From assembly GCA_002682825.1 (NCBI GenBank), contig NOKP01000013.1, forward strand, positions 186,001-250,000: a stretch of 64,000 nucleotides of DNA, in the 5' to 3' direction. Source of the stretch: Neonectria sp. B-13. Its lineage: Eukaryota > Ascomycota > Sordariomycetes > Hypocreales > Nectriaceae. Positions 50,831 through 60,193 of this stretch are shown here, piece after piece. A model generated the notes under the pieces. It was not told the DNA's origin. It saw only the letters and a list, made by a program, of their open reading frames with translations, and did no database searches. How positions within the stretch are numbered: the stretch's first letter is position 1; each line of letters starts with the position of its first letter. The translations under genes were made by a program, and so were the position numbers.

Positions 50831-53800
50831 TCAACCCCTCGTGCCCACACGTCGCCTCTTGGCCGTCCCGGTGCCCGCCTCGCGCTCAACCGCTGCCTCA
50901 TCGTCGTCCTCAGCCGTATCATCAGCTGGCGTGGCCACACTGGCAGGACGGGTCGTCGATGATGGTGGCGGCGCACTGCGTTCCTTCTCGGCGCTGCGCA
51001 GATCGCCAAGGAGCTTCTCGACCTCAACGAACATGCTGCGCGTGTTCTTCACGATGCCGTTCTCATCCAAGCGATATCCTACAATCTCTTCTTCCTCATC
51101 CTGGGACCGCTGCATAAAGCCAGGGCCAGGTCCGCGGTCAGGGTCTGGGTTGTACATGATAGCGTTGCAAAACATATGCACCAACTCGCGCTCAAGCTGC
51201 GCGCTGTTGATGATACCCTTGGGAGGAACAAGCTCGTCGGACAAGGGCAACCAGACGTGGGCAGTCGCGGGGTCGCCTCCGGGGAGGCTATTGGCAGCCT
51301 GAACAGCGGCCTTGTTGCCATGTTTGATAGCAGAACGGATTGATGTTATATCTTGGGGCTGCAGAACAATCTGGCGGTAGTTAGGTGCATCCTTCTCGCG
51401 AAGCGCAGTGGCAAACATGTTCGCATCGCGATGGCTTGAGATCTGATCCAAAGCGGACGATGAGACTTTGGTGAAGCCTCGCGTCCAAAGCACTTGTGAC
51501 GTCGGCGGCGGCGGATCGGGGGGAGTCTCCTGTCTCTTCCGCTTCTGCAGTCGCGAAGATACGCTACTTGGCGTCACGATCTGCGGTCGGCCCGGAATGC
51601 TCTCATCTGCCGTAGTATCACCCGTCTCCTCTGCAGGTCTAGGGGTAGCATCCTCATCCTTGATCTTGGGAGCAGGTTCAGAAGACTCGGTAACAGGTTC
51701 ATCTGTGTGAGACATGACTGACTGGCTTCGCCTAGTTCGAGGGAGAGAAGGGGTGGCACTAACACCCCGGCCCTTCTGGGATCTTCGAGATGATCGACTC
51801 CGGCCTGAGTTGACAATGGGTTCAATTCTGGGTACAGGCTTTGGTGTCTGCTTCTTGGGAAGCGGCCGAGGCGTAGAAGCAGCAGAGCTCGGCAGAGTGG
51901 CAGTTTGCTGGGGAGGGCTCACTGGCTCGAACGCCGGGCTCTCCGGTTCCGCAACGAGTGGCTTCGGGGTAGATGGGGTTGAGTGAGACGACCATCTAGT
52001 ACCGAACCCGTGAAGCATATGTGCAGGGGTTGCTGAGACGGGCGTTTGCGGTGCAGACGGAGTGCCATGTCTCTTAGCCGGTGTGCTCAGTGCTTGTCGA
52101 ATAACATGCTCTGGAATTGCAGGTCGCGGAGGTTGCGCAACATACGGCGAGCTGTAGGTTTTGTCTTTCTGCGAAGCAAGAGGCGCAGGAGATCCTGCCT
52201 GTGGCGCATTTTGACCCGATTGCGGCTGATATCCATGTGGCCATCGTTGCTGATGTGGAGCGAGGGGACCTGTGGTGCCGGTAGGAGGTGTTGGCGAAGC
52301 AGAAGCAATCGGTCGAGGGACCTGCTGAGCCTGAGTCGGCGGCGGCTGGATAGGACGAGTTGGATGTGGCACTGGAGTCGTCGAGGGCGGGCGCGCCTGG
52401 GGCGCCTGGACGATTGGGACGTCACCCTTTGGTCGCGGGGGTGCTGGCTGCAAAGGTGGTGCCAACTGGCCAGCATTTGGAGGAGGCACTAGCAAAGGCT
52501 TTCCGGGTGTCGGCCTGGTTTGAGGTTGTTGAGGGCGTTGAAGGTGTGGAGAAAGCTGCGGGTGTTGCTGCGGGTGTTGCTGAGGGTGCTTCTGGGGTTG
52601 TTGTTGAGCATGCTGCTGAGGGTGTTTCTGTGGGAGCTGCTGGGGTAGTTGCTTGGGAAGTGGCTGGGGGAGTTGCTGGGGATGTTGCTTGGGGAGTTGC
52701 TGGGGATGTTGCTTGGGGAGTTGCTGGGGGGTTTGCTGGGGGGTTTGCTGCGGGGTTTGCTGCGGATGCTGCTGCGGATGCTGCTGATGATGTTGGTGAG
52801 CATGTTGCTGAGGCTGTTGCAAGGGTTGCAAGGGTTGCGCGTGTTGTGGTTGTTGCGGACGTGGGGGATGCTGCGCGTGCTGTGGTTGCTGGGGAGGAGC
52901 ATGATTTTGTTGCCCAGCAGCCTGTGAGGGAAATTGAGGAGTCGGCTGAGGATACCACTGCTGCTGTTGCTGCTGCTGCTGTTGTTGATGCTGCTGCGGT
53001 GGTTGCTGCGGTCCTGGCGGCGCAGTAGGGCTTTGTTGAACGGGAGACTGGAACTGTCGTGGAGGCGGCGTCGGAGCGTGTGGCGGTTGATATGGCTTCT
53101 CCCATTTCAACGCAGCTCCCACCGGAGTTGCAGCCTGGGGAGTCGCAGCCCCGTCCTTCGGTTTGATCCCAATCTCTGGGCGCGGCGAGATGGCCTGCTT
53201 CGCAGCTTGCGATGGGGGCTGCAGCGGACGAGGCCCAGACGGCGGTACCCCCGCAGGAGCTTGAAGCACTGAGCCGGTTCCGTTTGGTGGCTTAGGCGAC
53301 GGCGACGGTCGTATCGGCGGTGTCCCAGATGGCAAGTGGCTCGGCGGAGCGACGGTCGGAGGCGCAACGTGAGGTGTCGGCGGTTTTGGAGGTATTACGG
53401 GTGTGTGCGGCGTGGGAGCTCTCCGGATGGCAGCAGGCGTCGCCGCTGAGTTCGGCATCGGCGTCGGCGTAGGTCCATTTGAAGCGATGGCAGGTTTCAC
53501 CTCTCGAGGAGCTAGGATCGGTGTTCCGTTCTGAGTGGCGGCCCTGGCGCGTCTCTCCCTCTCCGTCCGCTCCAAAAGCAAGATCTCCTTCTGTACCGTC
53601 TCGAATCGTCGTTCGTCTTCCCTAATCTGCTTGACAACATGGTCGCGGTACCGCGCGTACAGTCGGTTGACCAGGATGGGGACCTTCTCGACATTTTCGT
53701 ACACGACCTTCAGCGTCGGCAACGGTGGACTGGCCAGCTTCCTCTTCTTCGACGCAGGCGATCCGGTGGCGTCCTCAGGTCCATCCTGCCTCTCCTCCTC

Positions 53801-54016
53801 GCTTTTCAACTCATCCCGCAGCAGCAGCAGAAACAGCTGCTGCAACGCGTCTGGCCTCAGTCGTGTGGGATCATAGGTGTCGGCTTCCTTGATAAGCGCG
53901 TTGTTGGTGAGAAGCTCCGATATGCGCGCGAAGGCCCCAGTGTCGACTCCGTGGGTCAGCAGCGACTGGAATAGGAACAGCGACTCGAGGGGCGTATAGG
54001 CGGCCGGTTGATTCAT
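50831..54016 (-). CDS. BRD8/Bdc1-like bromodomain protein (probable NuA4 subunit)
   Basis: 1061 aa, single coding exon; the frame continues upstream to 54085 only with a non-ATG codon, so MNQPAAYTPLESLFLF is the start. The N-terminal region (about 1-175) is the conserved BRD8-type helical segment (ESLFLFQSLLTHGVDTGAFARISELL, LYARYRDHVVKQIREDERRFETVQKEI). Residues about 180-830 are Pro/Gln-rich and disordered, with a dense HPQQ/LPQ repeat section at about 370-505. The bromodomain lies near 890-1005 (FCNAIMYNPDPDRGPGPGF corresponds to the conserved Asn-Pro acetyl-lysine pocket region), ending in KRRRVGTRG. In fission yeast and animals, BRD8-type proteins belong to the NuA4/TIP60 histone acetyltransferase complex; that role is transferred here by similarity. 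Confidence 0.85.
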   Translation of the reverse strand: MNQPAAYTPLESLFLFQSLLTHGVDTGAFARISELLTNNALIKEADTYDPTRLRPDALQQLFLLLLRDELKSEEERQDGPEDATGSPASKKRKLASPPLPTLKVVYENVEKVPILVNRLYARYRDHVVKQIREDERRFETVQKEILLLERTERERRARAATQNGTPILAPREVKPAIASNGPTPTPMPNSAATPAAIRRAPTPHTPVIPPKPPTPHVAPPTVAPPSHLPSGTPPIRPSPSPKPPNGTGSVLQAPAGVPPSGPRPLQPPSQAAKQAISPRPEIGIKPKDGAATPQAATPVGAALKWEKPYQPPHAPTPPPRQFQSPVQQSPTAPPGPQQPPQQHQQQQQQQQQQWYPQPTPQFPSQAAGQQNHAPPQQPQHAQHPPRPQQPQHAQPLQPLQQPQQHAHQHHQQHPQQHPQQTPQQTPQQTPQQLPKQHPQQLPKQHPQQLPQPLPKQLPQQLPQKHPQQHAQQQPQKHPQQHPQQHPQLSPHLQRPQQPQTRPTPGKPLLVPPPNAGQLAPPLQPAPPRPKGDVPIVQAPQARPPSTTPVPHPTRPIQPPPTQAQQVPRPIASASPTPPTGTTGPLAPHQQRWPHGYQPQSGQNAPQAGSPAPLASQKDKTYSSPYVAQPPRPAIPEHVIRQALSTPAKRHGTPSAPQTPVSATPAHMLHGFGTRWSSHSTPSTPKPLVAEPESPAFEPVSPPQQTATLPSSAASTPRPLPKKQTPKPVPRIEPIVNSGRSRSSRRSQKGRGVSATPSLPRTRRSQSVMSHTDEPVTESSEPAPKIKDEDATPRPAEETGDTTADESIPGRPQIVTPSSVSSRLQKRKRQETPPDPPPPTSQVLWTRGFTKVSSSALDQISSHRDANMFATALREKDAPNYRQIVLQPQDITSIRSAIKHGNKAAVQAANSLPGGDPATAHVWLPLSDELVPPKGIINSAQLERELVHMFCNAIMYNPDPDRGPGPGFMQRSQDEEEEIVGYRLDENGIVKNTRSMFVEVEKLLGDLRSAEKERSAPPPSSTTRPASVATPADDTAEDDDEAAVEREAGTGTAKRRRVGTRG
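52480..53020 (-). repeat. Pro/Gln (HPQQ) low-complexity coding repeat
   Basis: The minus-strand frame encodes long strings of HPQQ, TPQQ, LPKQHPQQ and poly-Q. Imperfect 12-bp and 24-bp periodicities are visible, such as alternating TTGCTGGGGATGTTGCTTGG units on plus near 52670-52740. This is a mutable tract within the bromodomain gene. Confidence 0.85.
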
Positions 54017-54841
54017 GCCCCGCGATCCACCTCGCCAGCTATCCAGGGGGCCTTCACGTCTCGGGAGAAGATGAACCGGCGCCACGGTCTGTCAATGGCT
54101 CCTGTTAGAGATCACGAACGGCTACAGCATGCCCGGGGCTCTATAAATACGTACAGGCAACCTTAGACGATGACTCCAGATCCGATAATAGCGACCTCGA
54201 GGCCTATCATTGGGTGCGAATGGCGTTTTGGGGCGTACGTCGTGATACGCGCTCGCCGCCCAAATGTGGTGTTTTTTCTCCGAATCGCGATCGGCTGGCA
54301 AGATATCACGTGATGGGGGTGATCAAAAACGTAGCGCTTGGAGGCAAAGTTCAAAAATTGGATGATGCAGGGAAGAAAACTGGCTCTCAGCCGCCCAAAG
54401 CCGCAAACAGCGCTAAAGCATGCTAAGTCACGTGATACCCCTGAGCGTCACCCGTTATCGTCAGGCGCGCCAAGCGACTTCCAGCCATGGCAGGCTACTT
54501 GCATAGGATACTATTCACAGCTCATCCCAAGCACTCTATACCGTTTGCACATCGTCAAGACTGAATCACGCATGCCACCCAAGAATAGTAGTAAGTCGAT
54601 ACAGGGCAAATATCCCTGCTGTGGTGAATTGTAACCTGACCAGTAAAATCTAAAAGTCCCGTAAACTCCAACCCAGTGGTATCATAATGAAAGACAGCCG
54701 GCGGTATGCACTCCTCGCTCGGCTTGTGTTGTTTGGCCGCCCAACCCAGCAATCCTATCAGCCCATCAACGCCAATAACCAGTTAACCCAACTGTAAGGA
54801 AAAAGAAGCCCGGTAATAATAACACATGCGACGAAATGATA
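54017..54841. promoter_or_regulatory. Bromodomain gene promoter with two CACGTG sites
   Basis: 825 bp between two minus-strand genes. Palindromes ATCACGTGAT (54305-54314) and TCACGTGA (54428-54435) lie 123 bp apart, roughly 290-420 bp upstream of the bromodomain gene start. A short ATG-plus-donor lookalike at 54572 is not supported as an exon. Confidence 0.4.
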
Positions 54842-57800
54842 CTAGGGCGAAAGGGAACTTGAGTCCCCATCCGCACTGCGCTGTCCCTCTTCATCAGGAC
54901 TGTCTCCATCACGCTCTCTTGGGTGGGTGAGGCGCAGTTTCTCATCCAATAACGTCACCAACCTCTCGGAGTACTGGTCCAGCAACCCGCTCAAAACCGT
55001 CTCGTTCATCGCCTTGCCCCGAATCGCCCGTTCACCAAGCGCAGCTGCCGTGAGGCGCAGTTCCTGGTCCAGCTCAGATATGACGTCTTGACTGATGGGC
55101 TCGGCGGATGAGAGCTTTTTTCTATATGCCCGAAGCGTTCGGCATGCCTGCTCGGTCGCCATGTTCAACGAGCCAAATCCGCGGAGATTCGTGGATGATG
55201 TCTTCCTGCGAGCAGTGGCACCGAGAGCCGGGAGCGACGGCCTCCTCGTCATCCTGGCTTTTGGGCTAACAGGTGGGCTAGTTGCCCGACTGTCCGCCGA
55301 GGGTCGTCGTGACGGCGTGTCCCCCATCATGGTCATAGTGCTGGGGCTCGGCGGGAAGGTGTTCATGGGGGTCCTGACGCTAGCAGCAAGGTTGAATCGA
55401 GAAGTTCGGCGCTGGAGTGTTCGTGGGGGTGACCTTCGACCTGACGCCGGTGACGGACGCTGAAACTCGGCCAAATCAGCCTTGGATAGTACTCTTCGAA
55501 GAGGTGGCCTGCTGGAAACTCCATCCTTGACCGGCGACGGGTCCCTACTCATCGACCCCGGTAATGGATCGTTCAGGTCCAGTGTCCAAATCATCATGGT
55601 CCCATCCGACCCAACGCTCACGACCTTGCGGCCTCCGTCTTCGTCGTCGACCAAACAAACTCCGTTTATAGCCTCTGTATGTCCCCATTCTCTATCCAAG
55701 AAATTGCCTGTCTGGGCGTCGTATAACCTGATGGACTTGTCCGTATTGGACATTCCAAGTAGAAAATCTTGATCCTTGGGCAGCCATTGCCCGATGGTAA
55801 GTGAGTCGAGGACGGCAGACTCAACTCCTCCCTCATCCATACATTTGAAGCAAGAAATCTGCCGTCCAGTGTTAAGATCGTATTGACAAACGGATCGATC
55901 TAGAAGTGAAACGAATACTGTCTTTTCGTCTGGCCCGATGACCATCGAAGTAGGTGAAGCTTTTAGTGAGATAACTCGTGAAGGAATGGCGGCGATAGCA
56001 TCTTCTTCGCCTTCTCTAGTAATGAGATCATGAACTTGAAGCGTCCGATCAGACGAGCAAGTAAGAACTCGGTCCTCGGACGGAATAATCACTTGGACCA
56101 CCTTTGCGGAGAACTCAAGTGTTTGAAAGTGCTCAATGAAGCCAGCGGCAGTACGGTGGAACAGTTGCGTCGTGCGGTCTCTCCCGCACGACGCCATAAG
56201 AAATTTAGTCTCGTTTTCGTAGATGCTGACATGGCGACAGTCGGAGGAGTGAGCCTTGATATCAAGCAGGGACTCCTTAGTCGCGATATCTGTGATTCGC
56301 AAAACACCGAGCCTATCTGCGGCAACAAGCAGCTTCCCATTGCTGGTTGTGCGAGCGTAAGTGACTTGGTTAATTGGATCCATTTCATTCTCCGGTTCGT
56401 TCATTTCGATGGGAACATCAATGGAAGTCTTGACGTGTCCGTCCAAGCTCCAGAATTTGACGTTACCCGAAACGGTCCACGTCAAGAATGAGGCATCCAG
56501 ATCGTTTGGTTTCTGAAGCACTTGGATGCCAGTTACCGGGTCTCCGTGGCCCGGGATGGGGATGGTTGCCACGGCGTGGTCATCCTTTCCGGGAACATGA
56601 TCAGAATTCCAAATATCGACCGAATGTCTCGAGTCGATGGTAACGAGCTTATCCGTCAGGAAGCCCAGAGCGATGAGTCCTTTGGACGACTCTGTCGTGT
56701 CCAGCACGCATGCCGCCCGGCAATCCAGAACGGCTTCCACATCAAGGGTAGCAAAGTGGCCACCCTTCCCACCGACATAGGCGACGTTGCCTCTGACAGT
56801 GATGCTCGTAATGTGGAAGCCTAGGTTAAGAACCTTGAGCAGCTTCACCTGCCTGTCGTCGTCGTCCAGGATGCATATATCGCCCGTTTCAGAGCAGATG
56901 ATCAAACTGGTGTCTTTGACAACGGCAGCACAGCTAAACGTCGTCTCCAAGAGGGGACCCAGCAGGATGTTACGCCCTGGCAGGGCTCTCTGAGAGGGCG
57001 GAGTCGAGGACTGGTCATTGTGGAATTTTTGCTTGGTGGGAGAGATGGTAGGCCCTTCCTCAACTCTCCACATCTTGGCATGGCGAACCCCCAGGGTAAT
57101 GAGACAGTTACCCATCCAGATCATGTCCTTGATGAAGGATGTGCAGCGGTTCTGCTGGAAAAGCTTGGCGGCGCCCGTTCGAGAATCAATCTTCCAGACA
57201 TAGAGAAACCCGTCATTGGCAGCACCCAGGGAGGCCAAGTAGCGTGTATCCGAGGACCACGCTACAGCATTGACGCCAAAGGTATGCTCACTAATGGAGA
57301 CGAGGGGTGTGTCGGAGGAAGTGTCGTGCAGACTGAAGATCAAAACGCGGGGCGCGTACCCAGTCTCGCCCACAGCCAGATACTTGCCATCCCGGCTCAG
57401 AGCCACGCAGGTGGCGGCCTTGATCCTCTCACGGCTTGTCCATGTCCTGCTCCCGGAAGAGTCGCCCCAGTCGGTCGCGTTGTGCGGGGAGTCCCGAAAG
57501 CTCGGGGCCACGCGGCCGCGGCTGTCGTTGGCTTTCGGGGTTGTTGTGGGAGTCGAAGGCGCATTCTGAAAGGTGGCTACGGAGTAGAGGGGCACAGCGG
57601 TCGGTCGGGCCCGGTAGAAGCGCTGGGAGTGCTGGTCGCCGTCGACATCGACCACGACAACGGCGGCACCGGCGATGTAGGCGAAGGAGGAATTGACCGT
57701 GTCGAAGCCCGTGGGCGAGGAGCAGGTGGTGCCGATGACACGCTTCAGTGACAGCTTGGAGGAGTCATGATAGGAGCGGCCGCGCATAGGCGACCTGGAG

Positions 57801-57877
57801 GAGCGGGAGGGGCGGGAGAGGAAAGGAGAGTTGGACGGGGTGAACTTGAGTCGGCTGTTGGAGGGAGTCGCCGCCAT
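54842..57877 (-). CDS. WD40 protein of the WDR62/MABP1 type
   Basis: 1011 aa, single exon, start at MAATPSNSRLKFTPSN (the longer frame to 57910 begins with a non-ATG codon). After a Ser/Pro/Arg-rich leader come two WD40 propellers over about residues 55-765. Family features include VNSSFAYIAGAAVVVVDVD, KYLAVGETGYAPRVLIFSLH, HTFGVNAVAWSSDTRYLASL, NRCTSFIKDMIWMGN, and late repeats RVLTCSSDRTLQVHDL and VVSVGSDGTMMIWTL. The C-terminus has phosphorylatable Ser/Arg-rich sequence (LQRRTSRFNL, SRRPSADSR) and a final helix (VISELDQELRLTAAALGERA) before an acidic tail. Animal relatives scaffold JNK/MAPK or centrosome components; the fungal role is not established. Confidence 0.85.
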   Translation of the reverse strand: MAATPSNSRLKFTPSNSPFLSRPSRSSRSPMRGRSYHDSSKLSLKRVIGTTCSSPTGFDTVNSSFAYIAGAAVVVVDVDGDQHSQRFYRARPTAVPLYSVATFQNAPSTPTTTPKANDSRGRVAPSFRDSPHNATDWGDSSGSRTWTSRERIKAATCVALSRDGKYLAVGETGYAPRVLIFSLHDTSSDTPLVSISEHTFGVNAVAWSSDTRYLASLGAANDGFLYVWKIDSRTGAAKLFQQNRCTSFIKDMIWMGNCLITLGVRHAKMWRVEEGPTISPTKQKFHNDQSSTPPSQRALPGRNILLGPLLETTFSCAAVVKDTSLIICSETGDICILDDDDRQVKLLKVLNLGFHITSITVRGNVAYVGGKGGHFATLDVEAVLDCRAACVLDTTESSKGLIALGFLTDKLVTIDSRHSVDIWNSDHVPGKDDHAVATIPIPGHGDPVTGIQVLQKPNDLDASFLTWTVSGNVKFWSLDGHVKTSIDVPIEMNEPENEMDPINQVTYARTTSNGKLLVAADRLGVLRITDIATKESLLDIKAHSSDCRHVSIYENETKFLMASCGRDRTTQLFHRTAAGFIEHFQTLEFSAKVVQVIIPSEDRVLTCSSDRTLQVHDLITREGEEDAIAAIPSRVISLKASPTSMVIGPDEKTVFVSLLDRSVCQYDLNTGRQISCFKCMDEGGVESAVLDSLTIGQWLPKDQDFLLGMSNTDKSIRLYDAQTGNFLDREWGHTEAINGVCLVDDEDGGRKVVSVGSDGTMMIWTLDLNDPLPGSMSRDPSPVKDGVSSRPPLRRVLSKADLAEFQRPSPASGRRSPPRTLQRRTSRFNLAASVRTPMNTFPPSPSTMTMMGDTPSRRPSADSRATSPPVSPKARMTRRPSLPALGATARRKTSSTNLRGFGSLNMATEQACRTLRAYRKKLSSAEPISQDVISELDQELRLTAAALGERAIRGKAMNETVLSGLLDQYSERLVTLLDEKLRLTHPRERDGDSPDEEGQRSADGDSSSLSP

Positions 57878-60193
57878 GTTGCCGCCATTGACACCTGGTT
57901 CGCGGGCCACAGGAAAAATCGTCGAGCGTGGTCAGAACGGGAGATTTGTGAGCGCCGATATAAGTGGAAATAGCCGCAGTAGACGAGAAGCGAGAGGAAG
58001 AAGAAAATCGATGATGCAAGGCAGTGCAGCGAGAGTATTGTTTTTTTTTTCCTGTTGTGGTGTTGCGGAGTCGTGCCCGGATGCGGGATGATGCTGGTGT
58101 GTGCAGGGCGGTGTAAGTCGGAGCTGCTGCAGGCTGCAAGCTGGAGTGGATGAACCTAAAAGCTAGAGTAGTGTTAGAGCGAGGGTCAAGCCGGGGGAAA
58201 GAGCAAAGGAATGCGCACAGTGACATGAGCCAAAAGGCAAAAACGAGAGGCAATTGAAGGATGGACGCGAAGGCGCAACTGGTGGTGGCGAGAGCAAAAG
58301 ACGGACGAGCCCTCGCTGGTCGAGGGAAAGAATGGAAAGCTCAGCGGGCAGCAGGGACATGGACCTCTGTCAAACCCCCCGGGCGACGGCCTGCCAGGGT
58401 TTGTTATGGTCCCTGCCCGCCCATGGTTTCCGGGGGGGGGCCTGCCGCCTGCAAGCTCGGACCAACCCACCTATACGTACATACTACTAGTAATTACGGT
58501 GCGGTTCTCAGTTCTCAGTCTCACCGGCAGCGCCCAGCGGAACGGATGGACACCTTAGTGGGACGCCGCGGCGGGTGGCCTTGAGTGGTTTCCCATTGGT
58601 TTGCCAACCGTCCCCCAGTCGATGGGAGGATGAACCCCAGCACGCGGGCGCCTGACGTGGGCTGAGACAGGTTGAGACTTGAGAGACTTGAGTGATCAGG
58701 CTGAGAGTAAGATCCATGGAACCAACTCAGTGGGCGGGATGCGACGGGCGGCACGCGACAGACGACATCGGGTGCTCGAGCGGGCCTCGTTCCAGTGGGT
58801 AAAGTAGGTCGTGAACTTGTGTGAAGCTTCATACCGGGGTTGCGCAGCTGTCTTCCACCCACACCTTCACTCACTGACGAGGCCCAGGGCGACAACTTAT
58901 CTTCACGGTGATCGGATCAACCAGCTCAGGGGTTCCGTCAGCGGCCGGTCGTTCCACCCTGTCAGCCCAGGCACTTTTCCATGGTGTTGGGTTGTCCACC
59001 CCGGGTGGTCTTGGACCTATAAAGTACATCGAGCATCGCACCGATACGGGTGCGACAGATAGGGGCCGTTCAGGGAAGCCCTTGACTCTCAGCAGGTCTC
59101 TACATAGTAATTACATAGTATGGCAATGGCCCTCCTACTTTGTGTACTAGCAACATACTCCTCATGCTCACAAACCTCCGGTGCTTCCCGCCCACCTGAC
59201 ATTGTTGAGCCAGCAGCCGCTTTTCACTCGCCCCATCCCGCGGTTGGCGGAGCATCACGAGCATCGCCACCAGCAACGGCAACAATAACACGAAACCTCC
59301 ACCAACCCAGCCACCACCGGTCCTCATCACTATCACACCACCAACCAAAGGCACGCAAAAAGCAACAAGAAGCAAATAACGAGTCCACCTCCTCCATCTT
59401 CATCCATTTACCACTCCTGGTTTCTGCTCCACCGTCAGCGTCGTCCCGTCGGCACCGGCCTTCGCCCCAAGCCCAAGTAGCGCCATCATGCCCCCCAAAC
59501 CCATGTCTCGTCGCCCCAAAAACGCCCGCCCCGTACGCCCAACCCGCCCAAGCCCGTGATCTACCCTGCTCAATGCCCTAGAGGAGCGGCAGACGTGAAA
59601 TGAGGATTATCCCGTAGCCCTGTCTTACCACCACCTGGTCGTGTGCTGTTTGGTAGATATATACCTGTGTCCTCGCTCGAATTCCACCATCTGCCCATGT
59701 ACCCATTAAACCTGCCTGGCCTATCTAAGCTGTCTAGGGTCTGGTATCGTGGCTGTTGGTGGCTGTTGGTGGCCTGCCATTCTGGTTCATCAATCCCCTT
59801 TTCCGCTACCTTGACATTGGCTCGAGAAAGTCGAGTCCTAGTCGATACCGAGAATCTTCTGGACATTTCGGTATCCGGCCAGTGTCGCGACGCGTACCCA
59901 TGCCGCCGTATCTTTGAGAGACAAGAATCATCACATCACATCACATCACATCACACATCAACCACACAACTCCGTCACAGTTATACTTCGTCAATCAGTC
60001 TCATACTCCGAGGTGCTATTAACTTCAGAATCCAGGATGGTCTCTTGATATGTACTCTGTCCCGTCCCGTTAAAATGCTCACTTATATCCCAGCACGCCG
60101 TCCCCGATCCGTACTGTCTAGATCAAGCTATTCATTGTGCCACATCCAACACCTACGTAATAGATAGACAGTCTCTCATTCTTCCGTCTCCGC
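57878..60193. other. Intergenic region
   Basis: 2.3 kb between the WD40 gene start (-) and the rgp1 3' end (-). It contains a run of T (58032-58041), a G9 run near 58435 and a pentanucleotide repeat at 59930-59954. The open frames (for example 59120-59581) look random (Ser/Pro/Ala) and no gene is supported. Confidence 0.4.
59930..59954. repeat. ATCAC pentanucleotide microsatellite
   Basis: Five perfect copies of ATCAC in a row. Simple sequence repeat, probably polymorphic. Confidence 0.9.

Noticed and set aside
54572..54600. ATG followed by a GTAAGT donor (MPPKNS)
   Set aside because: No downstream acceptor leads to a coding exon; the region is the promoter of the bromodomain gene.
55095..57751. 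Several plus-strand frames of 60-243 codons
   Set aside because: All lie opposite the WD40 gene and show no independent coding features.
59120..59581. 153-codon plus-strand frame
   Set aside because: Ser/Pro/Ala random composition, no domain or splice context.
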